Shown here piece after piece: positions 48,470 through 59,605 of a DNA stretch of 64,000 nucleotides. A model generated the notes under the pieces. It did no database searches, was not told where the DNA came from, and was given only the letters and a program-made list of their open reading frames with translations. Source of the DNA: Nelumbo lutea (taxonomy: Eukaryota; Streptophyta; Magnoliopsida; Proteales; Nelumbonaceae); the NCBI GenBank assembly GCA_022828595.1, contig JAKGHH010000002.1:71024383-71088382 (forward strand), written 5' to 3'. How positions within the stretch are numbered: position 1 is the first letter of the stretch; every line of letters starts with the position of its first letter. Made by a program: the position numbers and the translations under genes.

Positions 48470-49383
48470 TGATGCTGCACAATCTGGGCACTCCTAGCTG
48501 GCTGTGACTTGGCTTCTAGCTCGGACGGGCGGCACCTGAGAGGAAGAAGAAGGTGAAGGATTCTTGGGGAGCTCTCCCGGTGGGAACACTCCGATGGCTA
48601 AGTTAGAACTGGAGAAATCTCAAAGAAAGAACAGAGAGTAAGAGTGTTGAAAGTGCTTAAGCTTCAATACCTTTGCTTTGTTTGGGTCAGGGTCCTTTTA
48701 TACCGGAGCTCAGTCACATCAGGCGTAACCGTCACTGCCCTAGCCGTTACTGACTGGGCAGAGGTGGCAGGTGTAGGCTGCCACCACAGGCTGCTACTAC
48801 AGGGCACGGATGTCAGGCGGGCCATGCCTTTCAGAGACAACAGACAGAATGCCACCTGGCAAGGGATCCGAGCACTACCACCGGATCCGGTAGGTACGGA
48901 TGTCAGGCAGATCTCCTTGCAGTCTGCCGAGCTACCATGCACCGAACCACCTGGGGCAGGTTTTCCTTGCACTGAGGCACCGAGGTACACCGAGGTGTCC
49001 GTACTAGAGGCGAGCCTTGAGCAAGTACGAGCAGGAGTCTTGATGGTGCTGTCCTGAGGTGTTTCTCCCTCAGGACACTTAGCCAAAAGTTGGGGTGCTT
49101 CCTTCTTAGGAAGGGAGAGCTTGGAGTCCCTTAGGAGGAGCTCAGGTCCCAGGAGGAGCTCGGGTCCCTTTGCAAGGGGGAGCTCGGGGGATCCATCCTC
49201 AGGTTTGGGGCGAGCGGCGCCTGGCTTCTCAATGAGCTATAACACCCGACGAGTTGTTTGACCGGGCCTGGGCGAGCTTGCTGCACCGAGTAGTGGCCAG
49301 GCTGTCATACTGAGTTGTCACTTATGTCAGGTCATGTCCATGTGTCCCCGTGCTACGAGGTCGGGCCAAATCACCCTACATCA
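48470..49383 (-). repeat. 3' LTR of gypsy element 2
   Basis: About 914 bp. On the minus strand it begins TGATGTAGGG and ends CAGATTGTGCAGCATCA. A TATA box GGTATAAAAGG lies at 48,694-48,703 (minus). The last 35 bases parallel the LTR end of gypsy element 1. Long frames read inside it (48,644-49,086) are incidental. Confidence 0.85.
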
Positions 49384-49690
49384 ATTGCCCCCCACTCCCC
49401 GTGCTAGGGGTGTTGACCTAGCGCGGGGAGTCCGCAGTCTGCCAAGTGGATTTGGCTCGGAGTCCAAACTTTCTCGTCTGCCAGCTCATAGGTTGGACCG
49501 GTCTTCTGCTCGGTTCCACCAGGCCAGCTCGGGTCGCGTATGGTCTATGCGCGGATGTCACGCGACTTATAGACTCAGCGGACGTCAAAAAACGCACTAA
49601 ACTGATTTCACCTCGAAGGTCGCGTAGCCAGTTTTCATGAGAGCCATCAGATTGTTTCGATCTCAACTGTTGATGCCCACGGATAGTGGC

Positions 49691-49698
49691 TATAAATA
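49691..49698 (+). promoter_or_regulatory. TATA box of the antisense gene, element 2
   Basis: TATAAATA, about 175 bases upstream of the ATG at 49,866, on the strand opposite to the element's own transcription. A TATA box occurs in the same relative place in gypsy element 1 (29,131-29,140). Confidence 0.7.
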
Positions 49699-49865
49699 GC
49701 GGGGGTCCTGGTCATTTACCTTCACCACAAACATTCAACTGTAGTCTTGAGCTCGCATTAAAAGCCTTCAGCTCGCGTCCAAAACCTTCAGATCGGGTTA
49801 GTTCCTTTCCAATCCGGTCTTATTTTTCTTTGGTGAGTCACCCTAGCTCTTCCTTAGTTTCGATT

Positions 49866-51893
49866 ATGTCTTCTTTTGATAGCCTTTTAGATGAGCCCAA
49901 GATGCCCGAGGTGGGTACCTCGGCTCAGGGTAACCCTACCGAAGTCCAGTCTCTCGAGGCGCGGGAGGCCTCGGGTCACCAGGCATCCACCTCTCACCGA
50001 GTTCAGATTCCAGATAGGTTCGGGCCCTCCACCATGACCTTGGAGAGGCTCCGCCAAGTCATTCGGCAATATAACTTGCCAAGGGAGTACACCTACAGTT
50101 TACCTGTGGGGAACTTCCCGTGGGAGCATGACCCTGATGAGGTCGTGATCTTCCGAGAACAGCTCATAGCCGGGCTAGGCTTTCCCTTCCACCCACTCTT
50201 AGTGGAGGTCCTAAAACACTTCAACGTTATGATCGACCAGCTTCACCCGAACTTGGTCCGTAACGTGGTCGGGACCATCTCTCTTTGTTATGAGTATGTC
50301 ATGCCCCTTAACTTGGACATACTTCGCTCCATCCTCACCATCAAGAAGAGCGTTTCATGTGTTCTCCCCGAGCATAGGAGGTCTTACTACTTGTCCCCCC
50401 ACCCGGGCTTTAAGCTAATGCGCAAGCTTCCTAGTAAGGTCCCGGCCTGGAAGCAGGACTACTTTGTAGTCCGAAATCCCGCGGGGTGGCCCTTCCCTAC
50501 TCACTGGAGGGTGGCTATCCAAGACCCTGGCGTCATACTCGACAGGAAGACCAGGGAGACATTCCAGTCGTGGGCTGAGGTCGGCTGCGATTTTAGAGAT
50601 TATATCAAATAGGGTATGCTTTTCCAGGCTGGCTTGAGCCCGGGTAGGTAGTTAGTACCTTAGTTGTTTAGGCAGACAAACTCAAGGGAGATCGGCTCTT
50701 TAAGCAAAGGGGAGGAAGAAGCGGGCTGCCAAGAGAGCTCGTGTCGAGTCACCACCTGCCCCCACTCCTGAACCCCAACTTCCACCGGCTCCAATTTCTG
50801 AGCACGAGCTCCCTGGGGCCCCTCCGATACTTGGAGGAGTCCCTACCGCCTAGGGAGCCCGAGGCCTCGGTTGAGGCCGTTGTGAGACCGGTAGCTGAGG
50901 TTGAGGTTGCCACTGGAGCTGCTAATGTTGTAGCTAAAGTCTCCGCCGAGCCCATTCACACAACCGAGATGGCTGCCTCTCGTTCGGGGAGTCCGAATGG
51001 GGGCCGAAGCATCCTGCTCCCCCAATGCGGTCTTCGGAAGAGCAAGGGGGCCACTTACACCGAAGAGATTTCGGTTTGGGCTCATATGCTCAACCCTACA
51101 CAGCTTGGAGCCCGGGCTACCACCCACACTATGGTGGTAAGTTTTCTTCCCTTCCTTTTCTTTTCCTTTTGTATTTGCGCTTCTTTGGTACTAACTAACC
51201 TCTTTGTCAGGCAAACTCCGCCATGCATGCCCTTACCCATCAGTCCGAGAGGAACCTGAAGCGGACTTTGACTACCGAGGAGTCTTCCCGCTCTACCCAT
51301 ATTGAACTGAGGATAGCTCATGAGCAGATCCATCGGTTGGAGAGCGGTGCCATGGCCCAGAGGGGCGTCATCACGATGCTTACGGTGGAGAAGGATGAGC
51401 TGGCCCATGAGAATAACGAGCTGAGGGCGAGATGGAGGCCCTTAAAGTGGAGTTGACATGCGAGAAGGTCGTTCTGAAAGGCGAGCTGGATGCCCTTAGA
51501 GTAGAGGCGGAAGGGCTTAAGGAAAATAAGAAGGTTCTTTTGCACGAGGTGGAGTACCTCAAGGCGGACATCGCAGAGAAGACTGAGATCTTCACTCAGG
51601 CGATAGAGGAGACGATGGCCAAAGCTGTCACTGACTACATCCAGTTTGATAAGTTTGATGCCATTCTGGGGGAGGCCTATTGCAAGGGGTTCAAGCTTAG
51701 CAGGTGGCTGATAAGGCATACGTACCCCGAGCTCGATACAAGCGCCATCACCACCTCGCGAATCACGGTCGAGATAGCTCATCAAGCAGCGGAGGACCCG
51801 GACTTAGAGGAGGAGGGTTGTGACGAAGAAACCCCTGACCAGCCCGAAGCTCTTGAGGAGGTCTCACGCGGGGGTGGAGAGCCCCCGAAGTAA
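49866..51893 (+). pseudogene. Antisense gene of gypsy element 2 (PF04195-like, basic run, coiled coil)
   Basis: Lightly damaged gene on the strand opposite to pol. The start ATG at 49,866 (MSSFDSLLDEPK) follows the TATA box. The PF04195-type domain spans 50,085-50,420 (LIAGLGFPFHPLLVEVL; LHPNLVRNVVGTISL). Then a TAG at 50,610; a donor SPG|GTAGGT at 50,644 shared with gypsy element 1; a basic run RKKRAAKRAR near 50,711-50,740 (one frame) like a nuclear localisation signal; and a Pro-rich linker. An intron at 51,137-51,210 has GTAAGT, TACTAAC branch point and TTTGTCAG. A Glu/Lys-rich coiled coil (51,223-51,640) and GFKLSRWLIRHTYPEL close the protein. Single-base shifts near 50,710, 50,850 and 51,428. 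Function unknown; tail-to-tail with pol. Confidence 0.75.
51137..51210 (+). other. Intron in the antisense gene
   Basis: 74 nt, ATGGTG|GTAAGT to TTTGTCAG|GCA, with a perfect TACTAAC at 51,189-51,195. It joins two open frames in phase 0. Confidence 0.75.
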
Positions 51894-52062
51894 TTACCTT
51901 TGTACTTCGAGCCAGCGAGCTCAGCCCTTGTACTTTGTTGTTTTTCTTTTCTGTTGAACTCGTTGTACAAACTTTATTTGTTAATGAAATTGACCATTTT
52001 CCAAGTGATATTTCTAAGTACTGCTTTATCCGAGTTTATCATGGTTGAGTGTGCGGAGTGGT

Positions 52063-52245
52063 TTAACATAGTAGGGCATAGTAGGGCGCATGCCCAAACT
52101 GCCTTATGGCGTATACTGAGGTGATTAACATAGTAAGGCATAGTAAGGCATATGCCCGAACTGCCTTGTGACATATACTAAGGTGATTAACATAGTAAGG
52201 TATAGTAAGGCGTATGCCTGAACTGCCTTGTGACGTACCGAGGTG
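52063..52245. repeat. Three 62-bp tandem repeats between convergent genes
   Basis: Units start TTAACATAGTA at 52,063, 52,125 and 52,187, each ending near GAGGTG or AAGGTG. They lie between the antisense gene stop (51,893) and the pol stop (52,441), where the two transcripts would run into each other. Confidence 0.9.
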
Positions 52246-52440
52246 GGTTTAGCGTTGTAGGGTCTAATGGTCTGCTCATGCCCTCGGTGCAGTGTGCTAT
52301 GGTGTTGAGCTCCTTGGTCAGCTTGGCGTTTCAACCCTTTAAGTTCATTCGTGCCATAGAGGTGGCTACTTGAGCTCGAACTGCCCGAATTGCCTTTTGG
52401 CCCTTGAGCCCTGAGAGTGATCCACAGTTTACTCCATTAC

Positions 52441-55400
52441 TCATAGGTAATACTGTCTTAGGTTGACAATATTCAATGCTCGAGGTACTTGTTTCCCTTC
52501 TAGGGTTTCGAGCTCGTATGTTCCTTCCCTGAGTACTCGTTTTACTTGGTAGGGTCCTTCCCAATTCGGGCTGAGCTTGCCAACGCCGGGCTTAGGCACC
52601 ATAACCTTACGGAGAACCAGGTTGCCAATGCGGAGAGTCCGCTTTTTGACCCTGGCATTATAATACCGAGCTACCCTTTGTTGATAAGCCACGGTCCTAT
52701 GTATGCGAGGTCCCCTACGTCGTCAAGCAGGTCGAGGTTGGTACGTAGCTCGTCTTCATTTGCCCTGTCCTCATAAGCTTCTAATCGCAGCGAAGGGACT
52801 TCAATCTTGGCTGGAATGACTACTTCGGTGCCGTATGTAAGGTTAAAGGGGGTTTCTCCTGTGGCAGTCTTTTCCGTGGAACGGTAGGCCCATAGTACAC
52901 TGGGCAACTCGTCCGTCCACAGTCCCTTAGCTCGGTCCAGGTGCGCTTTTAGTCCTCGAAGGATAGCCCTATGCGCCACCGAGGTGAAGTTCTGCTGAAT
53001 TCCCATGTCTCGACACCAGTTTTGGAACTTGATGTCTTCGAACTGCTTACCATTGTCGGAGATCAGTACCCAAGGTAATCCGAAGCGACACACTATGTTC
53101 TTCCAAAAGAAGTTCTGCACGTTCCGAGTTGTAATTGATGTGAGAGGTTCAACTTCGACCCACTTTGTGAAATAGTTCACTGCCACTACTAAGAACCTCC
53201 TCTGTGCTGTTGCTGTTGGGAATGGTCCGAGTAGGTCAATCCCCCATTGTGCAAATGGCCATGGGCTAGTGAGGTATTTTAGGTCGGCAGCAGGCCGGTG
53301 GTGGATGTTGGCGTGATTCTGACATTTGTCGCATGTTTTGACAAGCTTAGTTGCATTTGTTTTCATCGTTGGCCAGTAATACCCTTGTCGTAGTGCTTTC
53401 TAAGCGAGGGCCCTACCCCCTAAGTGTTCGCTGCACAGGCCTTCATGAGTATCGCAGAGGACGAGCTCGGTTTCCGAGGGTCGCAGACAGCGTAGGTAGG
53501 GAGCGTGTATGATCTTTGGTACAACCGTCCATCTATCATAACGTATTTGGCTGCCTGACGTTCTACCCTCCTGGCAGCATTACGATTTGCAGGGAGGGTC
53601 CCATGTAGCAGGAAGCTCGTGAGTGGATCAATCCAGCTCAGCTCTTCTTGAACGATGGGAGCTACCTCCTTTGCCCCCCTGAGAATGCTAGGCCGAGGCA
53701 AGTCCTCTATATACACGGTCCTCATGGTGTTATCGCCAGTGCTGGTTAAACGGGATACGGCATCGGCCTCCGCATTCTCTGATCTTGGGATTTGCTGGAT
53801 GAAGTATGACCGGAAGTTGAGCAGATCCCCTCTTAATTTGGCTAAGTATGCTACCATGGTTGGCTCACAGGCTTCGTACTCACCCATAACCTGATTTACC
53901 ACGAGCTGGGAGTCACTGCAGACGACGACGTGCTTGGCTTTCATTTCCCTTGCCGGGTCTAGCCCGACTATCAGTGCCTCGTACTCTGCTTCGTTGTTGG
54001 ATGCCGCGAACTCAAAGCATAGTGCGTACTCCAGTTTCACACCGCTTGGCCCACACAGAACGATCCCAGCTCCGCTACCCTGCCGGTTTGATGAGCCATC
54101 TACGTGAAGGATCCAGGGTTCTTCATCCCAGTTTGGGCTTGGCCTGACTAGGAGAGATACCGCGCTGGTTTCTACTTCACGGGGATTGAGTTCAACCGGC
54201 CCGGGAACCCGGGCTCGCCCGCACTAGGGGTCTCGTGTTCCACTGGCCTAGGGACCTCAGAACTGAAGGTACATTGCGACGAAATCTGCTAAGGATTGGG
54301 CCTTGATAACAGTTCGCGGTTTATACTGGAGTTCGTATTCGCTGAGCTCAATGGCCCACTTCGTTAGCCTTCCTGAGACCTCGGGCTTGAGCAAGACTTG
54401 CCTTAGAGGTTTGTTAGTAAGGACAACGATGGTGTGAGCTTGGAAGTACGGGCGGAGCTTTCGGGCTGCTATCACCAGTGCATAAGCTAACTTCTCTATT
54501 TTGGGATACCTAGTTTCTGCTCCCTGTAATAATTTACTAACATAATAGATGGGTCATTGGACCCGATCTACTTCTCTTATTAGTACCGAGCTGACCACAT
54601 CGTCACTCGCCGAGAGGTACAACTCTAAAACATCACCCTCTTCGGGTCGGGTTAAGACTGGGATGCTGGCCAGGTGCCTTTTGAGCTCGTCAAACCCGAG
54701 CTGGAATTCTTTAGTCCATTCAAAACCTTTGTTTTTTATGGCCTTAAAGAAGGGCAGGCAGTGGTCTGCTGACTTGGACACGAAGCGGCTCAGGGCGGCT
54801 AGCCGACCGTTCAACTTCTGAACCTCCTTTAACTTTCGGGGTGGTCTCATTTCTAGGATGGCTTTGATTTTGTCTGGGTTGGCCTCAATGCCTTGTCGGT
54901 TAACGATGTACCCTAGGAATTTACCCGAGGTGACACCGAAGACACACTTATTCGGATTTAACTTCGTATTAAATCTATGCACGATTTCAAAGACTGAGTG
55001 TAAATCTTGTATTAATTCATGTGAAAATTGGGTTTTCACGACCAGGTCGTCTACATAACACTCTACTTTTTTGCCAACAAGTGGCTTAAACAACTTATTT
55101 ACAAGTCTTTGGAAAGTAGCCCCAACGTTCTTCAGCTCGAAGGGCATGACCTCATAGCAGTACAGGCCGAACTCGGTTATGAAGGACGTTTTCTCCTCAT
55201 CAGCTGGGTCCATTTTGATTTGGTTATAGCCTGAGTAGGCATCCAAGAAGCTCAGCAGCTCGTGCCCCAAGGTCGCGTCCACTAGATGGTCGATCCTGGG
55301 AAGGGGGAAGCAGTCCTTTGGGCAAGCTCGGTTCAGGTCGGTGTAGTCGACGCACATGCACCACTTACCGTTAGCCTTTTTCACCAGAACGGGGTTGGCC

Positions 55401-55557
55401 ACCCAGCTCGGGTAATGGACTTCCCTGATAAAATCGGTTGCAAGGAGTTTCCCGACCTCCTCGTCGACTGCCCTCCATCGCTCCGGGGCTAGGTTGCGTT
55501 TCTTTTGTCTAACAAGCATAACTACAGGATCAATATTAAGTCTATGAGTGATAATGC
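52441..55557 (-). pseudogene. Gypsy pol: RT, RNase H and integrase, element 2
   Basis: Minus strand. RT at 54,554-55,550 (VDYTDLNRACPKD; FLDAYSGYNQIKM; YVDDLVVKT), a gap-joined RNase H-connection at 54,257-54,475, then a Tat-type second RNase H (LHVDGSSN near 54,110; NEAEYEALIVGL; CSDSQLVVNQV), and integrase (zinc H-x-x-x-x-x-x-H / CDKCQ near 53,320-53,440; WGIDLLGPFP at 53,235; ISDNGKQF at 53,065; C-terminal GPYQVKRVLREGTYEL at 52,540). Stops at about 54,551, 54,255 and 53,400. An in-frame deletion near 52,975 removes about 11 residues that should contain the third catalytic acidic residue (Glu). RT itself looks open over 321 codons. Confidence 0.9.
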
Positions 55558-55826
55558 TCCAGGGCTAGGTTGCATTCCTCGGTCGAATGGTCTGAACGGA
55601 TAACTTGTTCTGATAAAAAAAAAAAAAGAAAAAAAGAAACAAAAAAGGCCAAAAACCATTGTTTGGGTCAACGATTTGATGGTTTGACCACCTAGGTCAA
55701 TGATTCACTCACCAAATGGTTTGTTTTGCCAAAAAGCAGTTTTGGGGTGAAATGGAACTGGTCAAGTGACCGGTTCCCGATTTTTCTAATTTGATCATTC
55801 GGTCTGGTCTCGTTTTGAAAACCATG
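55558..55826. mobile_element. hAT-type MITE (CATGGTTTT family), copy C, truncated
   Basis: The right end CGTTTTGAAAACCATG and interior (GACCGGTTCC, GGTCAA...AACGATTTGA, AACGGATAACTTGTTCTGA then an A-run) match copies A and B. The left terminal CATGG is gone; the element abuts the broken pol of gypsy element 2. Confidence 0.75.
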
Positions 55827-55835
55827 GTAATTAGT

Positions 55836-56140
55836 AGTATTTATTAGTAAAAAATAACTTAAATATAGGATTTAGTAAGAGAAAATTCCAGTTAATACCT
55901 AAGTATAAGACTTAATGAGAGGGGATTAAATGAACTGGAAAGTAATAATTGAAGTTACATTTTCAACCCTTACAATTAGAGATAGACTAAATACACAAAT
56001 GTGGTCATTTTAGTAGCTATTAAAACTGGCATTGAAGTTCTAATAAAAAGAAATTTATACCCTTTATCAAGCAAAGAAATAGATGGTAATTTTAGTTTAA
56101 AAAACTTTCACTCTACATCCACACTTTTATATATAATATA
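55836..56140. repeat. Dispersed repeat, fourth copy
   Basis: Shares AAGTATAAGACTTAAT, GAGGGGA-TAAATGA, TACCCTTTATCAA and CTTTCACTCTACATCCACAC in order with 32,430-32,640. Confidence 0.75.
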
Positions 56141-56967
56141 GAGTTTTGTCCATTCTAGAACTTTGGGGTTGTTCAGTTTCATTATTTATTAAAAAATGTT
56201 TTGTATGAATGTCCCTTGAAAATTGGGGCAAAATGTTTTTTTCTTACTTTACAACTGCTAGGTGCCATTAAGCATTGCATAAGATGAATAGTAAAAAACT
56301 GCTTAGTGTTTCTTCCAACAATGGCTCTTAGATAACATGAGAAAAACATTTTATCAATAAATATCTTAACAAAATTTCAGAATCCATTGGGAAAATGCCT
56401 ATTTGGTGCTGAGTTGGCATCGATTTTCTAACAAATGGCAATGGAACCTAACACCATCTTTATTATTGGAAAGAATGAACGAGAATGAGAGTCAAATCAA
56501 ACATAAGTGTCTTGTAATATGAGTAAAACATGGTTCAACAATGCATTCTCACATAAATTGAAAGTAGCACAAGTCAGCCCGTGTCAATAATTGAAATATT
56601 GATACGATACGATTGATATGGGGGCGTATTGTATTGGTATCATTAGTGTCCGGTACGAGATATGCTATAACTGGAGATGTATGTTGTCAGTTGTGCATAT
56701 TAGGCCAATACAGGTGTGTATCGGTCCGTATCACACTATATCGGTTGATACATATCGATAGAGACTGATATAGAACAATATACTACCCGCGACTTGCAAA
56801 TGCACATTCTTATGAAAAAGAAATGTTGAAGGATTCAAACTCGCATAAAAAATCTAAGGAAAGCTTAACATCCATGCCTGTAAGCCACTATGCCACTCCA
56901 TCTTTTGTGTTTATATGTAAATGAATATAATTTTAATTTTTTTATTACTTAAATGCAATTAAAATAA
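56141..56967. other. Spacer with GATACG-rich repeat
   Basis: No gene. At 56,585-56,790 many TATCGG/CGATAC words on both strands recall the interior of the MITE at 33,981. Borders were not found. Confidence 0.35.
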
Positions 56968-58660
56968 GGGAAATTCCCGATAGGTATCCTGTACTTTAGG
57001 CCGCGTGCCAATTTAGTACCCGAACTTTCATTTTGTGACAATCTAGTACCTACTGTTAATAGACTGTCAGTTATGTATATCACATGACCTCATGTGCATT
57101 TAAGACTTTTAAAAATATCAAAATTACCCTTGGACATTGTTCATCTTCTTTCCCAAAATCTGAGATAGTGGTAACCTATCACTAAGGGGTTACTACAAGT
57201 CTACAACCGACCGACCCATGTTACTATGTTAGCACCACTAAAATCAGAGATAGTGATAACCCATCACTAAGGGGAAAAAAGACACATAATCTTCAATAAC
57301 AAATCTCCAATCTTTCAAGATATAATTCAATCTCCACCCAAGCTTTCAAACCCTGAGTATCTGCAGCTTAGTCGAGAAAGCTTTCGCAACCTAATCCGGC
57401 TGAGTCGATGACCACTGCAGTTGCTCAATCGCCACCCCGGCCGTATAAGCCAGAATTAAACCCTGACGGATCCATCTATGGAAACGGAAGTGAAAACTCC
57501 GATTCCTCTCCAGCAGAAGCATAAAAAAAGAATGTCCAATGTCCAGCCGAAGTAGGTGAATAGGTAAGCCTTGTCCACTCAGGATTCGGGTATGTTGTTT
57601 CACTGTGAGATCCCCCATCGCTTGTTCTTCTTGCCCGCCTTATTGGTTCTGACTATCTCAGGTCTATGCAAAAACCTTGCCGTCGACAATTTTCCTATCA
57701 GAGAAGCCAGTGTGCATGACCTCTAGGTGGCCTTCCAGCAGAAGCAGCTGAGTTTGAGAAAACTTGTGGAGTTCTATCTCAGAGAGATTCGTAAGCTGAA
57801 CCCAGTACTCCGTGGAGTATTAGAGGTTAACCCCGATGCACTAGATCAGACTGACAAGGCCAATTGGGAACGAAAGATGAATGCGTCAGCTGTTGGGTCG
57901 TCCCTGTCTGTCCTGCACGGGATTCCGATTCTTCTCAAGGACAACATCACCACCAAGGATAGGCTGGATACAACAACGGGATCGTTAGCGCTAGAAGGAT
58001 CGATCGTCCCTGGTGATGCCGATGTGGTGAAGAAGCTGAGAAAAGCAGGAGCTATCATCTTGGGGAAGGCCAACCTTACCAAGTGGTCACATTTCCGTTC
58101 TCTAAATCAATCCAGTCTATGGAAGAGGGAGGAGAGCGGGTGATGTTTTTCTGGTGTTCTTCGTTGATATGATTTAAAAAAAAAACACTGTACGAAAATA
58201 TACAATCTTTTCAATTTTCACTTCTCCTCTCTTCCTCTTCTTCTGATATTTTTTTTTTGGTGTTCTTCGTTGATCTTTTTCTGGTTTATTTGACTTTTTC
58301 TGGTGTTCTTCGTCTTCTCTGAAAACGACATTGGATTCTTCGACTTCAACTTTTCCAATGTCTGTTCGAGCGTCAATTTCAACTTTTCTGGCGGTGACAT
58401 CACCAACGTGAGGGAGCTGGTTTTCAGAATCTCAAAAGTGTGAACAATTCCGACTTGCATTGGTCGAAATAGTTGATGGGTCATTTTTGTAATTTCAATA
58501 GGGAATTCTTGCATTACTTGAAATAGTAGAGGGGTATTTAGGTCTTTTTGTCTTCTAATTGATGGTGAATTAATGCCGGGTACTAAATTGTCGCAAAATG
58601 AAAGTTCGAGTACTAGATTGTCGTGTTTTAAAGTTCATGTACTAAATTAGAAAACTATAG
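56968..58660. mobile_element. Pack-MULE-like element carrying an amidase gene fragment
   Basis: The left end (CTGTACTTTAGGCC, TTTAGTACCCGAACTTTCAT, TTTGTGACAATCTAGTACC) recurs inverted at the right (58,570-58,650: GGTACTAAATTGTCGCAAAA, TGAAAGTTCGAGTACTAGAT). The motif is shared with the long-TIR elements at 6234 and 31,127. Between the ends lie about 1.5 kb including the 5' part of a host amidase gene (57,592-58,103) and other GC-richer segments of unknown source (57,380-57,590; 58,315-58,440). No transposase is present. Such gene-carrying MULEs are called Pack-MULEs. Confidence 0.7.
57592..58140 (+). pseudogene. Captured amidase gene fragment
   Basis: 5' part of a plant amidase (amidase signature family, relatives of GatA and fatty-acid amide hydrolase). 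An in-frame ATG at 57,592 starts a hydrophobic leader (LFFLPALLVLTIS), then DNFPIREASVHDL, one TAG at 57,724, and an open stretch: FYLREIRKLNPVLRGVLEVN, then LHGIPILLKDNI, with the lysine of the Ser-Ser-Lys triad in LLKDN, then GDADVVKKLRKAGAIILGKA. The match ends after a WSHFRS motif at about 58,103. The downstream GSSSG serine motif is missing, so no active enzyme is possible. No introns visible. A retained start codon suggests capture from the gene's 5' end. Confidence 0.85.
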
Positions 58661-58669
58661 GAATAAAAA

Positions 58670-59600
58670 TATAATATTGGAATAATCATTTTGAAAGTAA
58701 AAAATTATGAATTTGCATATGATATGTATCTTAAAAAATTTAATTGATTTGATATATTTTAAGTTGAGATTATACATTTTATAAATTATTAATGGATATT
58801 TTAATTTACATAGAGAATTTAATATTTGATTGACCTCTTTGTTAATGTAAAAAAGTAAAAATAGTAAAATCGAAAATAATTGATATAATAATTAAAATAT
58901 AATAGGAAAATAATGTTTTGCATTTTGTACTCTTGATTGATACATTATTAATAAAATTATATGATATCTATGCATCATATTATATTAATTGTAATATAGT
59001 TTTTTCATATACACCATTAAAATATACTTTTTCTATGTATTTATACATTATTTATGATGATTTGACCTTAAATTTAATATCATAATATATTATGAAATTT
59101 TTATGTATTACCCTAGTGTATTCATATTTTTTTGTCTGTATCCATACATTTCCAAAGTAAATCCGTACCCGTAGCAATATCTAAGTTATCCATACATTTC
59201 GACCCAGCAATGTTATTTATGATGCTGATTGGGGCTCCAGGTCAATTCATCGACACCCACAAGGAGTCCCAACAAAAGCTCGAACATGACTGTCACCTTC
59301 ACCACCACCAAGGTCACTAAGGGTTCGGTGCCACGAGGCACACCAGCAAGGAACACCTTGGCAACGCCAATGATTATTGCATGCATTGTATCTGTCTCGA
59401 AGATGACTTCATTTATTGAAGCCATTGCAGCTGACGTTTTAGTAATAGCAAAACTATTAGAGCGAATACCCAGATGACGCAAGTTGCGATAAAGCAACTT
59501 GTGATGAACTTTACTTCTGTGCTGAAGCTGCGATGAACCTCACTCGAGAAGTTATGCGATGAAGCTGTGATAAACCTCACGCTTGAGAATAAGTTTGTTA
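58670..59600. other. Spacer; GC-richer open stretch of unknown origin
   Basis: AT-rich to 59,150. At 59,213-59,497 both strands are open for 80-95 codons (minus: MHAIIIGVAKVFLAGVPRG) and the base composition is gene-like, but no domain is recognised. It could be another host gene fragment or part of the copia 5' flank. Confidence 0.3.
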
Positions 59601-59605
59601 CCATC

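Larger units (their letters stand above)
48470..55557 (-). mobile_element. Ty3/gypsy element, Tat lineage, 5'-truncated (element 2)
   Basis: Runs right to left. Present: pol from RT to integrase on minus (52,441-55,557), then on the opposite strand an antisense gene (49,866-51,893), polypurine tract (49,384-49,400) and one LTR (48,470-49,383). Missing: 5' LTR, gag and protease, lost at a breakpoint near 55,557 where a truncated MITE begins. LTR and tract ends match gypsy element 1 (TGATGTAGGGTGATTTGGCC against TGATGAGGAGTGATTTGGCC), so the two are relatives. Confidence 0.9.

Noticed and set aside
48644..49086. Overlapping open frames of ~140 codons on both strands
   Set aside because: They lie inside the GC-rich LTR of gypsy element 2 and match no domain; long frames are expected there by composition.
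57391..57618. Minus-strand 75-codon frame inside the Pack-MULE-like element
   Set aside because: Could be a second captured fragment, but no family was recognised, so it is not annotated as a gene.
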